A stretch of 41,483 bases of DNA from DTU078 sp002397345 (GTDB lineage: Bacteria > Bacillota > Clostridia > Oscillospirales > CAG-272): NCBI GenBank assembly GCA_937875545.1, contig CALLYE010000144.1:1-41483 (forward strand), written 5' to 3'. Made by a program: the position numbers and the translations under genes. The number at the start of each line of letters is the position of its first letter. Positions within the stretch are counted from its first letter, which is position 1. Below the pieces are notes generated by a model. It had not been told where the DNA came from. It saw only the letters and a program-made list of their open reading frames with translations, and searched no databases. This document shows, piece by piece, positions 7,623-15,319 of the stretch.

Positions 7623-8251
7623 TTATCTTTTTCGTAATATTATAGAATGAAAAATGTCACCTTCTGTGCCTGTATGAGGGTCTAATGATTCAAAACTAAT
7701 GATATCAAAAACACTTGCTAACACAATTTTTAGGAATTTTTCAGAATAAAAAGTGAAAAAGCGAGGTGCATCAGAAATTTCTATATTCACAAATTCGTTT
7801 TCTGTATCTTCTCCGCCATAAACGCCCATATAAAACAATCCGTTTTCGTCTAAAACTGAATTTATTTCGTTCAGCACGTGCAATAAATCATTTTTAGGAA
7901 CATGTAAAAGCGTATTTATAGCATAAATACAATCAAATTTTTTATTTAAAGAAGATAGGTTATAGTAATCCAGTTCATATGCTTCGATAGATTTTTCTCT
8001 GCATTTCTTAACCATTTCACTGGATAAATCTACAGCGATAACCTTTAAACCATTATTCATAAAAAACTGCTGTCATTTCCCGCGCCTGCACCTAATTCAA
8101 GTAATGTTTTTTTGTTTTCAAGCGTAATTAAATTATAAAAATGTTCTCTGACTTGAATTTTCCAATCTGATTTAATAGATTTACTATTTTTTAATTCTGC
8201 TTCACTGTCATAATATTTTTTTATATTATCTTTAAAGGAAATTGTATTCAT
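7623..8251 (-). pseudogene. Class I SAM-dependent methyltransferase split by a -1 frameshift
   Basis: Two pieces make one methyltransferase. Piece one (8251-8057, 64 aa) ends with motif I, LLELGAGAGNDSSFL, then a stop. Piece two (8060-7623, 145 aa) starts MNNGLKVIAVDLSSEMV, carrying the acidic end of motif II, then FDCIYAINTLLHVP (motif IV) and LDENGLFYMGVYGGEDTENE (motif V-like). They overlap as ATGA at 8060-8057. One added T in the T6 run at 8066-8061 would join them as SSFFMNNG, a normal family reading. The first start has GGAG 12 bases upstream. GC content is far below that of neighbours (13 of 60 bases at 8101-8160, against 29 of 60 at 8641-8700), which suggests transfer. It could be a true mutation, a homopolymer sequencing error, or recoding at the heptamer TTTTTTA, which is exactly in frame. 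Substrate unknown. Confidence 0.75.
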
Positions 8252-8265
8252 ACAAAATTATTCTC

Positions 8266-8883
8266 CTATAACATCCTGCAAACGGCTCTGGCAAAACTGG
8301 CTTCAGCCGATATTTTAAGCGGCAACGCAATGACTTCGAAATCTTTTATTTCTAACAGTGCCCTAAGGTTTGTGATATTTTCCAGTAAAAATATTTCATT
8401 GGACAATAACGCTTTATGAATGGGAAAAGGTGGATAATCAGGCGAGGGCATGTCCATGCCCAGCATTTTTATTTTACGCGAAATTAAAAATTCACTTAAT
8501 TCCGCGCTCACGACTGGGTGCTTTGTAAAATATTTTTCCGTACCATAGCACTTGCCGATACCGGTATATAGTAATACGACGCTTTCATCTGCCACCATTT
8601 CCTGATAGCAAGGTTTCATGGCAATCATATCTTCTCCGCGCACGTCAAGCAGCACACCTTTGCCGATAAAGTGATCGACGGCAAAATCGGATACCATTCT
8701 TTCATCATGGAGCAGGTGCATGGGCGTGTCAATATGCGTTCCGGTGTGCAGACAAGAAGATAATAAATACGAGGTATAATTATCTTCTTCCAGCGACTTA
8801 TACTTTGTCAAAGATAAATTATAATCGCCCGGATAGCTCGGCGTTTCGTTACCCAAATTGTGTGAAATATCAATAAGTTTCAT
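8266..8883 (-). CDS. Cyclase family protein (kynurenine formamidase-like)
   Basis: 205-aa metal-dependent hydrolase of the cyclase/KynB-like family. The signature HTGTHIDTPMH (His46 to His56) fits the HxGTHxDxPxH metal site, and the opening LIDISHNLGNETPSYPG is also typical. Members hydrolyse N-formylkynurenine, isatin or other amides; no kynurenine-pathway gene is nearby, so the substrate is open. It begins 3 bases after the ybaK stop (TGA CTT ATG), which indicates translational coupling, and is followed 14 bases later by the methyltransferase pieces. Confidence 0.9.
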   Translation of the reverse strand: MKLIDISHNLGNETPSYPGDYNLSLTKYKSLEEDNYTSYLLSSCLHTGTHIDTPMHLLHDERMVSDFAVDHFIGKGVLLDVRGEDMIAMKPCYQEMVADESVVLLYTGIGKCYGTEKYFTKHPVVSAELSEFLISRKIKMLGMDMPSPDYPPFPIHKALLSNEIFLLENITNLRALLEIKDFEVIALPLKISAEASFARAVCRML

Positions 8884-8886
8884 AAG

Positions 8887-9360
8887 TCAATTCTTCACAA
8901 GATCACATAATATGGCGTTTGTCATACTGACAAGATCGGGCAGGGCAATATTAATCTGCAACCCGATTCGCCCGCCGCTCACGAAGATGGTTTTATACAA
9001 TATAGCGCTTTCATCTATGAACGTGGGGAGAGATTTTTTCATTCCTATCGGAGAACAACCGCCGTGGACATAACCGGTCTTGGGTTCCAAATCGCGTGCT
9101 TTTATCATCTCGATATTTTTATCGCCCGCGGCAATGGCGGCTTTCTTCAAGTCAAGTTCCGCGTTGCTTGGGATAATGAACACGTTCAGTCCCGTTGACT
9201 TGCCTTCCGTAACGAGCGTTTTGAATACACGCCCCGGTTCTTCTCCTATTTTTGCCGCGACCGCTACACCGGAAATCTCTCCGTCGGAGGTATCATATTC
9301 TCGCGCCGTATAATTATAATTGGCGGCATCAACCAGCCTCAGCGCGTTTGTCTTTTTCAT
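8887..9360 (-). CDS. ybaK: YbaK-type aminoacyl-tRNA deacylase
   Basis: 157-aa YbaK/EbsC-family protein. E. coli YbaK removes cysteine mischarged on tRNA-Pro. Visible family features are FKTLVTEG near 47-54, a Lys in that motif needed for catalysis, the GYVHGGCSPIGMKK loop (family GyxxGgxsPxG) and the terminal VSGGRIGLQINIALPDL. Length is normal. Its ATG overlaps the stop of the preceding flavoprotein-like gene by 4 bases (ATGA), so the two are translationally coupled in the operon. Confidence 0.93.
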   Translation of the reverse strand: MKKTNALRLVDAANYNYTAREYDTSDGEISGVAVAAKIGEEPGRVFKTLVTEGKSTGLNVFIIPSNAELDLKKAAIAAGDKNIEMIKARDLEPKTGYVHGGCSPIGMKKSLPTFIDESAILYKTIFVSGGRIGLQINIALPDLVSMTNAILCDLVKN

Positions 9361-9830
9361 GCGTAAAACTTACCCGTAATATCAAGTATTTCAATCTTAA
9401 TAACCGCCGTTCCCTTAACCATGTTATCCGGCAAGGCGTTTCCCGCAAGGTGCGGTGTGTATTTTTTTACGATCTCCGTAAGTATTTCACGTTTATATTG
9501 GTTGTCCTCAATTAAGGCGGCATTACCGGAGAGGATTACGCTTTGATATTTCGTGTTTGTATTGCAGGGCTTACCGTCCGGATCGAACAGCAGGCCGTCC
9601 ATTTCATAAACAGTCATACTCACGCGGGGATCGTTTTTGATGTTGTCGATTTTTTGACCTTTAGGCGCACCATGAATATAAACGACGTTGTTATAATATA
9701 GGAAGTGGACGGGGATGACATAAGGCGAGCCGTCCGCGTTTATTGTCGATAAACTGCCTGTTGATACCCGAACAAGCAATTCATCAATTTCGTCATTCGT
9801 TAACATATGCGTTTTCATTCGGTACTGCAT
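9357..9830 (-). CDS. Pyridoxamine 5'-phosphate oxidase-like (NimA-type) flavoprotein
   Basis: 157-aa split-barrel protein. RMKTHMLTNDEIDELLVRV followed by GSLSTINADGSPYVIPVHFLYYNNVVYIHGAPKGQKIDNI (key elements ADGSPYVIPV and HGAPKGQK) matches the FMN-binding family that includes nitroimidazole resistance proteins. The C-terminal half is ordinary. The start at 9830 was chosen over 9845 because the first ATGGAG supplies the ribosome site for the second ATG, 9 bases on. Second gene of the operon, 15 bases after the HD hydrolase. Could reduce a small aromatic or bind FMN/F420; not determinable here. Confidence 0.87.
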   Translation of the reverse strand: MQYRMKTHMLTNDEIDELLVRVSTGSLSTINADGSPYVIPVHFLYYNNVVYIHGAPKGQKIDNIKNDPRVSMTVYEMDGLLFDPDGKPCNTNTKYQSVILSGNAALIEDNQYKREILTEIVKKYTPHLAGNALPDNMVKGTAVIKIEILDITGKFYA

Positions 9831-9845
9831 AATTATAATCTCCAT

Positions 9846-11105
9846 TCAATTAATAAGCAAAAATTTATTATACTGTTCAACCGCTTCAATCTGGGAGGTT
9901 TCTCTGATATTATTGATTTCCTCATAATTCTCAAGCAGTAAATCTACAACTGTTCCGTCAAGGTCATTGTTGGTTACCATGTGACGCAGCACTTTTTCGG
10001 CTTTAGCGGGTTCCATGCCTTTACGATAAGGACGATCTTCCGTCAGCGCCGTAAAAACATCCGCGACAGCCATTATTCGTGACCCCAATGAAAGACTGTC
10101 GCCTGTAATATGAAACGGGTAGCCTGTACCGTTCAGCTTTTCGTGATGAAAAGATGCCCAGGTATTGATGGTTTTCAACTGTGTCAACGGCTCGAGCAGG
10201 TGATAGGTATAATATGTATGCGCGTGCATTTCGTTGAACTCTTCCTCGTTAAGCTTCGCCGGCTTTTCCAAAACTCCGTCGCTGATTGCTATCTTGCCTA
10301 AATCATGAAGATATCCGGCGATAAGCATCATTTTACATTCGTAAGGCGAAAATCCAATCAGCTTCGCGAGCTTTTCTGCTGTTTTAGCTACGCCGGCAGA
10401 ATGGCGCGAAGTGAAGCGGCTTCTGTAGTCTATAATGCGTGAGAATACCAAGGCAAGGTCTATAATATCATCAATTTCCAACGTGAGATCATTGATTATT
10501 GCTAAATTAGAAATTGCTTTTGTCGGGAACTGTGAAATCAGATCAAGCCAAATATATTCTTTCGGGCTTAATGTGAAAAACGCATCGGCAATCTCCGGTT
10601 GGAAAACGGTGTTGACCTGTTCGCGAATTGCGGACAGGATATCCGGGAGCTGCGTAAGTATATTTCGGTCGGAGCGTATCAAAGTGCATGCGCGGTCAGC
10701 CAGGTGAATAATGTGGCTTGCCAAAGGCACGTCTTCCCCCTTATAGCTGCTTCCTTCCCCGTTATTCCACGGAAGATGGTGGAACTTTATAATTTTCGCG
10801 GGATTATGAAGCGGTTTAAATCCTTCCAATAATTTCGCTCCCCTAAAGGCATGGCTGTTTACGTTTACAGGCTCCGTTTCTATAAGCTCAAACATTTCTT
10901 TATTCGAAAGCGCGCCTATATCATGAATCAATGCCGCGAGAAAAATGTCCTTTTTCTGCTCATCCGGCAGTCCCATGTGTTCGGACAACTGAAAGGCCAG
11001 ATACGCAACCCGCTGCTGATGATTTGAAAGTTTTGGAGACACAAGCCCTTGAGCATTAGAAATGCAGTTTAAAAGATCATAAAGATTAACTTGAATTTTA
11101 TCCAA
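9846..11105 (-). CDS. Tandem HD / HD-GYP domain phosphohydrolase
   Basis: 419-aa protein with two HD modules. The first (LAALIHDIGALS, later HHLPWN and HIIHLADR) is HD-like but lacks a GYP. The second has the HD-GYP set: HDLGKIAI, then HAHTYYTYHLL and HHEKLNGTGYPF, which indicates a cyclic di-GMP phosphodiesterase or a related nucleotide hydrolase. There is no membrane segment or sensor domain. The start is TTG at 11105: AAAGGG lies 9 bases upstream, and the promoter at 11144-11173 would start transcription downstream of the ATG at 11159. First gene of the six-gene operon that runs to 6943. No diguanylate cyclase is visible in the window. Confidence 0.88.
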   Translation of the reverse strand: MDKIQVNLYDLLNCISNAQGLVSPKLSNHQQRVAYLAFQLSEHMGLPDEQKKDIFLAALIHDIGALSNKEMFELIETEPVNVNSHAFRGAKLLEGFKPLHNPAKIIKFHHLPWNNGEGSSYKGEDVPLASHIIHLADRACTLIRSDRNILTQLPDILSAIREQVNTVFQPEIADAFFTLSPKEYIWLDLISQFPTKAISNLAIINDLTLEIDDIIDLALVFSRIIDYRSRFTSRHSAGVAKTAEKLAKLIGFSPYECKMMLIAGYLHDLGKIAISDGVLEKPAKLNEEEFNEMHAHTYYTYHLLEPLTQLKTINTWASFHHEKLNGTGYPFHITGDSLSLGSRIMAVADVFTALTEDRPYRKGMEPAKAEKVLRHMVTNNDLDGTVVDLLLENYEEINNIRETSQIEAVEQYNKFLLIN

Positions 11106-11143
11106 TATAACTATCCCTTTATTAAGAAATATAATGGTATTAT

Positions 11144-11173
11144 AGTATAACATATTCAAATAACCGATTTCAA
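11144..11173 (-). promoter_or_regulatory. Sigma-A promoter of the HD-GYP operon
   Basis: Minus strand TTGAAA, 18-base spacer, TATACT (with TATAAT overlapping it 5 bases further). It decides the TTG start of the downstream gene, because the upstream ATG at 11159 lies within the promoter. Confidence 0.7.
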
Positions 11174-11182
11174 TCTTTTTCT

Positions 11183-11228
11183 AAAAAAAGCGGATCCCCA
11201 AGCGTTGATTTAACGCCGGAGATCCGCT
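11183..11228 (-). terminator. Intrinsic terminator after the metal-transport operon
   Basis: AGCGGATC/GATCCGCT (8 bp) encloses a second helix GCGTT/AACGC, and on the minus strand seven T residues follow. It lies 10 bases after the HMA protein gene and just upstream of the next promoter. Confidence 0.88.
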
Positions 11229-11238
11229 CATGCCTTAT

Positions 11239-11469
11239 TTAGCTTTTTACTTGAGATTTGATAACATCATATCCAAGTGCGGAGATGGCTTTCTCGATTT
11301 CCTCCACTGAAAGGGTTTCATCATCAAAGTTTAGTTTAACTTTGCTCGAGTTAAACAGCACATTGACGCTTTCTTTTTCAACGCCTGCCAGCGATTTAAC
11401 CGCGCTGCCGATTTTTAATGCACAGGACGGACAAGTTAATGTCCCTAATTGAATAACCGCTTTTTTCAT
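11239..11469 (-). CDS. HMA-domain metal-binding protein (CopZ-like)
   Basis: 76-aa stand-alone heavy-metal-associated domain with the beta-alpha-beta-beta-alpha-beta pattern. The metal site is C13-PS-C16 in GTLTCPSC, in place of the usual GMxCxxC; the methionine is replaced by leucine-threonine. The start at 11469 puts AGGAG 8 bases before ATG; a second ATG two codons upstream is too close. It sits 20 bases after the P-type ATPase gene, whose product has no N-terminal HMA domain, so this protein may act as its detached metal donor or sensor. Which metal is bound is not visible. Confidence 0.88.
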   Translation of the reverse strand: MKKAVIQLGTLTCPSCALKIGSAVKSLAGVEKESVNVLFNSSKVKLNFDDETLSVEEIEKAISALGYDVIKSQVKS

Positions 11470-11489
11470 TTTCATTTCTCCTTACTGTT

Positions 11490-13343
11490 TCAATGTTTTA
11501 ATTTATAACGGAGGAGTCTCATGCCGTTTAAAATAACGACTAAGATGCTTGCTTCGTGTACCAGCATACCGATTGACATGTTCATCCATTCACTGAAGAA
11601 TAAACTGAAAAGCAAGATCAATACAACGCCTACCGCGATAATAATGTTTTGGCGCATGTTATTGGCGGTTGCCCTTGTTAAACCCAGCGCATGGGGCAGC
11701 CGGCTGAAATTTGAATTCATTAAGACTACATCTGAAGTTTCGATTGCGACGTCCGTCCCGTTTCCCATAGCAATCCCCACTTCCGCCAAAGCCAGCGAAG
11801 GACTGTCGTTGACTCCGTCTCCTACAAATGCTATGATTTGTCCTTTCGCTTGCAGGTTTTCTATATATGCGGATTTATTTTCCGGCAGCATATGCCCGTG
11901 GGCTTCTGTTAATCCAAGTTCGCGCGCCACTAAATCAACCGTTCCTTGATTATCCCCGGAAAGGAGCACCAGATTTTTTACGCCCATATCTTTTAACTTT
12001 TGAAGATCCTCTTTCACGCCCGGACGAATTTGGTCGCGTATCCCCATCAGCGCTTTCAACTCTCCGTCTACCGCGGTAAGAACCAGCGAACTTCCGTTTT
12101 GCTCAAAACGGGCGATATCCGCACGCGTTCTTTCACTTAAAGGAACATTTTCCTGTTCCATAAGCGAAACGTTGCCAACCGCAACCCTGTGGCCATCCAC
12201 AAGGGCTGCAATTCCGCCGCCTTTTACAACATCCGTTTTTTCAACGGTATAAAATGCTGTTTCTCCGATGTATTCCGTCACCGCTTTAGCCAAGGGATGG
12301 TCTGATTCGTGCTCAACGCTTGCAAGATAGCTTAATACTTCATCGGGATTATCCGTATACATTTCCATATCGGCGACCTTAGGATTTCCGATCGTTAATG
12401 TACCCGTTTTATCAAATACAATTGTGTCAACCTTACTGAAATTTTGAATCACTTCGCTGCCTTTCAGTAAAATGCCGTTTCGCGCTCCATTACCGATGCC
12501 CGCGACGTTAGAAACAGGCACGCCGATCACCAGCGCTCCCGGACACCCCAGAACCAATATTGTAATGGCAAGCTCAACATCGCGTGAAAACAGCCACACA
12601 ATGATAGCCAGAACCAAAACAATCGGGGTGTAGTATTTAGAAAACCTGTCGATGAACCGCTCCGCCTCTGATTTTGAATCCTGCGCTTCTTCGACCAGCT
12701 CTATAATTTTACCAAAAGTAGTATCCTCACCGACGCGGTCGGCAACGATCTGGACTGTTCCGTTCTCTAAAATCGTTCCGGCATAGACGCCGGATCCCGC
12801 CTTTTTACTGACCGGAACGGACTCTCCGGTAATGCTCGATTCATTGATATGTCCCTCTCCGGTTAAAACGGTGCCGTCGACAGGCACTTTCGCGCCGGTT
12901 TTTACAAGCAATATATCGCCAACGTCAACTTCATCCACTTCCACTTCTGAAAAGTCGCCGTTTTCCATTTGCTTCAAGGCGCTTTCCGGAGCCATTTCCG
13001 TCAGTTCTTTGATCGCGGAACGTGTTTTATTAAGCGTTCGCTGTTCGAGGTAAGCGCCAAATAAGAATAAGAATGTAACTATAGCTGATTCTTCAACTTC
13101 GTTGATTATAAACGCACCGGCGACCGCAACGGTAACTAAAACATCGATGCTGACGACCTTGACTTTTAACGCTTGAAACGCTTGGATCGCAATAGGCGCG
13201 ATCCCTAAAACGGAAGCGATAATCAATGCCCATCGATATATATCCGCGTTTCCGAAGCCCAGTTTACTGATATATGCAAGCGTTATTAAAACCGCGCTTA
13301 TTAACGCTATGAGATTTTTTTTACCCAATATATATTTTTGCAA
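11490..13343 (-). CDS. P1B-type heavy metal-transporting ATPase with CPG motif
   Basis: 617-aa membrane ATPase that should export or import a transition metal with ATP. Visible elements: two N-terminal hydrophobic segments (about 10-27, 38-58), a pair at about 65-98, TGES (172-175), hydrophobic segments at 239-255 and 257-278, phosphorylation site DKTGTLT (Asp311), SDHPLA (the nucleotide-binding HP pair), GDGVNDSPSLALA and two C-terminal segments. The intramembrane metal motif is C267-P-G269, where copper and zinc/cadmium pumps have CPC or CPH and cobalt/iron pumps SPC. No HMA domain is fused. The start is probably TTG at 13343 with AGAGGTGAGGG in front. It sits between a di-iron-type protein and a separate HMA protein in one operon. 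Substrate unknown; iron, zinc or cadmium are all possible. Confidence 0.92.
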   Translation of the reverse strand: MQKYILGKKNLIALISAVLITLAYISKLGFGNADIYRWALIIASVLGIAPIAIQAFQALKVKVVSIDVLVTVAVAGAFIINEVEESAIVTFLFLFGAYLEQRTLNKTRSAIKELTEMAPESALKQMENGDFSEVEVDEVDVGDILLVKTGAKVPVDGTVLTGEGHINESSITGESVPVSKKAGSGVYAGTILENGTVQIVADRVGEDTTFGKIIELVEEAQDSKSEAERFIDRFSKYYTPIVLVLAIIVWLFSRDVELAITILVLGCPGALVIGVPVSNVAGIGNGARNGILLKGSEVIQNFSKVDTIVFDKTGTLTIGNPKVADMEMYTDNPDEVLSYLASVEHESDHPLAKAVTEYIGETAFYTVEKTDVVKGGGIAALVDGHRVAVGNVSLMEQENVPLSERTRADIARFEQNGSSLVLTAVDGELKALMGIRDQIRPGVKEDLQKLKDMGVKNLVLLSGDNQGTVDLVARELGLTEAHGHMLPENKSAYIENLQAKGQIIAFVGDGVNDSPSLALAEVGIAMGNGTDVAIETSDVVLMNSNFSRLPHALGLTRATANNMRQNIIIAVGVVLILLFSLFFSEWMNMSIGMLVHEASILVVILNGMRLLRYKLKH

Positions 13344-13373
13344 ACCCTCACCTCTTCCCTGTGTTATTAATGG

Positions 13374-13676
13374 TTAAGCGTGATATGCCCCGTCAACCTC
13401 GGCTAACATATGGTAGACAGCCTCATAGCTTTCGCATACGTCTCCGGGGACTGTGTAATTATCGGTAATCTCCCGCAGCTTCGCAAATTCTTCGTTTAAT
13501 TCAGGCGTTTTCGAGCCTGCCTTTTTTACTTTTTCAGTGATTTCTTCGAATAATTTGCGAACTTCATGAAATTCCGGGTGATTTCCGCCGTGGACTTTTG
13601 CTACAACCGGAACATACTGCTTCAAGGTCTGAAAATGCTTTTTCTTCGCCTCATTAAAAGTTAATTTGCTCTCCAT
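13374..13676 (-). CDS. Small RIC/hemerythrin-like protein, putative
   Basis: 100-aa helical protein with conserved His and Glu: VVAKVHGGNHPEFHEVRKLFEEI, then ELNEEFAKLREIT, TVPGDVCESYEAVYHMLAEVD and a terminal GAYHA. The His/Glu pattern resembles the C-terminal part of di-iron Fe-S cluster repair proteins (ScdA/YtfE, RIC), in a short single-domain form. I recognise the resemblance from motif layout only; a full hemerythrin fold would need five His and two carboxylates, and four His groups are seen. The start at 13676 has GAGGGGG 5 bases upstream; an upstream ATG at 13721 has none. It heads the metal ATPase operon, which points to iron handling or protection from nitrosative or oxidative damage. 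Confidence 0.65.
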   Translation of the reverse strand: MESKLTFNEAKKKHFQTLKQYVPVVAKVHGGNHPEFHEVRKLFEEITEKVKKAGSKTPELNEEFAKLREITDNYTVPGDVCESYEAVYHMLAEVDGAYHA

Positions 13677-13754
13677 ATTATCCCCCTCTTGTTTATATAA
13701 ATTTATTGTTTTGGATGCCATGCTATATTATGACACATAGCGCTATAATAAGTA

Positions 13755-13770
13755 TGTTGTAATTACAACA
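13755..13770. promoter_or_regulatory. Perfect 16-bp palindrome between divergent genes, possible operator
   Basis: TGTTGTAA joined to TTACAACA, an uninterrupted perfect inverted repeat. It is 79 bases upstream of the di-iron-like gene and 85 upstream of the phosphoesterase gene. It has the size and symmetry of a dimeric repressor site. No regulator gene is adjacent. It resembles TGTA-N2-TACA, the reverse half-site order of CopY/BlaI boxes, so I do not assign a family. Confidence 0.5.
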
Positions 13771-13854
13771 GTATTAAACAGTATAGAAAAACACTTTAAA
13801 TTATAGTATAATATTAGCATTGTATAAAAATACGGAGGAATTGACATTAACAAT

Positions 13855-15216
13855 ATGATTAAATTTGCCGTAATGGGAGATATGCATTATGTGCAGCCGC
13901 GCTGTCATCAAAACACATTGAACGGTAAACCGTCGGGAATAACAGAACTGGCTGACACTACCCGCAATTATTGGATGACCCGAAACACACTTCCCGACGT
14001 AATCAGCCGGATAAAGGCGCTGAACCCCGACTTTGTGATACAAACCGGCGATCTTGTGCAGGGACATTGTGACAGTCAGGAGCAAAGCAGCCTTGAGATG
14101 CGGGAAGCGCAGGAGCTCATTTCAAAAATAGGGTCAAAAATTTATTACGCTATGGGAACTCACGACGGAGTACCCGGGGCAAAGAACAGTGCTCATTTAT
14201 ATGACCTTGTTTATCCCGCGATCGGCAGGGCGTTGGGATATCCCGTATCAAACGGATATTATAAATTCTTGTCGGGAAACTCGCTTTTTATTGTACTTGA
14301 TTATACGACCTATTCGCGGGATTTAAATCAGCGCGAATTTCTTTTAGAAGCGCTTGCGGAAGGGAAGAACCATCAGCATGTGTTTGTGTTCGCGCACCCG
14401 CCTGTCGTTCCGGTCGCGCGCCCATTTTTCACGGACTATAAATTCGCGTCCGACGTCGGAGAACTGCTCGGACAATATCACGCGGACGCGTATTTCTGCG
14501 GACATACCCACAACCAGATCGCGTCCCTGCATTTATTTAATGATAACTGGATTCCTCAACTGAAAAGCTCCGTGCTGGGATATCCGGATATCCCTCCGGC
14601 AGAAGCGGGCAATATTAGGGTTTTGCTGCCGGATCCCGCCGCGAGTGAAATAGGTTGGGCATACATGGAGGACTCCGCACCCGGATGGTGGTTTGTAACT
14701 GTTAACGGCAGTTATGTACAAGCGGACTGGCATGTGCTGCACAAGGGGGTCATGGGCGCTTTGTCATGGCGTTCGGGGGAAAAGCCCGTATTTGTCAAAA
14801 AGCCGCCCGCTGTGCGGCGGTTTACGACAATGCCTGCCGCATTCGATATAAAAAAAATAAGACTGCGCGCGGCGGGCAGCGGGTTCATAGACTCGGACAA
14901 CGTTCAAATTTTTATTAATGATAAACCGGTCGGAAATCTGCCGTATCTGGAATATTTCGACTGCCGTCAATACCTTGAAATAGATACAGCTTTCTGCAGC
15001 GAGTTAAGTAATGTAAATACCGTTAAGTTTACAATGCCGTCTGTCCCGTGCTGCATTGGCGGTTTTGTGATTGAAATACAAACGGACATCGGCTGGCTGC
15101 GCAGCGAGCCGTCGGCTTTTTATGTAAATACTTCGAAATGGGATCAATGGAATGAACGCACAATCAAGCATGTCGGGAAAGGTGAGGATATAATAGCCAA
15201 CCTAATAATCAGCTAA
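13855..15216 (+). CDS. Calcineurin-like metallophosphoesterase
   Basis: 453-aa predicted phosphoesterase. The five metal motifs are in order: GDMH (8-11), GDL in FVIQTGDLVQGH, GTHD (the usual GNHD with Thr), AHPP and GHTH in YFCGHTHNQ. Residues up to about 280 form the catalytic domain; the rest is a beta-rich C-terminal part of unknown role. There is no signal peptide, so it should be cytoplasmic. GGAGG lies 16 bases before the ATG at 13855, which is too far; an in-frame ATT at 13846 is 7 bases from it and could be the true start, adding INN. It is monocistronic, closed by the hairpin at 15258-15295. Natural substrate unknown. Confidence 0.9.
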   Translation: MIKFAVMGDMHYVQPRCHQNTLNGKPSGITELADTTRNYWMTRNTLPDVISRIKALNPDFVIQTGDLVQGHCDSQEQSSLEMREAQELISKIGSKIYYAMGTHDGVPGAKNSAHLYDLVYPAIGRALGYPVSNGYYKFLSGNSLFIVLDYTTYSRDLNQREFLLEALAEGKNHQHVFVFAHPPVVPVARPFFTDYKFASDVGELLGQYHADAYFCGHTHNQIASLHLFNDNWIPQLKSSVLGYPDIPPAEAGNIRVLLPDPAASEIGWAYMEDSAPGWWFVTVNGSYVQADWHVLHKGVMGALSWRSGEKPVFVKKPPAVRRFTTMPAAFDIKKIRLRAAGSGFIDSDNVQIFINDKPVGNLPYLEYFDCRQYLEIDTAFCSELSNVNTVKFTMPSVPCCIGGFVIEIQTDIGWLRSEPSAFYVNTSKWDQWNERTIKHVGKGEDIIANLIIS

Positions 15217-15257
15217 CTGTAAATTATCCAAGCTCTCATCGGTTCGGCTGCTGTCAA

Positions 15258-15295
15258 CGCCGCGCACGGCTGGTTATATTCAGCCGTGCGCGGCG
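15258..15295. terminator. Bidirectional terminator hairpin between convergent genes
   Basis: A perfect 15-bp stem (GCCGCGCACGGCTG pairs with its complement, plus one outer C-G) with an 8-nt AT-rich loop. It lies between the plus-strand phosphoesterase and the minus-strand sugar operon, 41 and 24 bases from their ends. The T-runs are short (GTTTCAT on plus). Confidence 0.75.
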
Positions 15296-15319
15296 CGTTT
15301 CATATAACGGATGTCGGAA

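Noticed and set aside
13755..13770. Assignment of the palindrome to a CopY/BlaI box
   Set aside because: That box reads TACA-N2-TGTA; here the half-sites are in the opposite order, TGTA-N2-TACA, and no such regulator gene is nearby.
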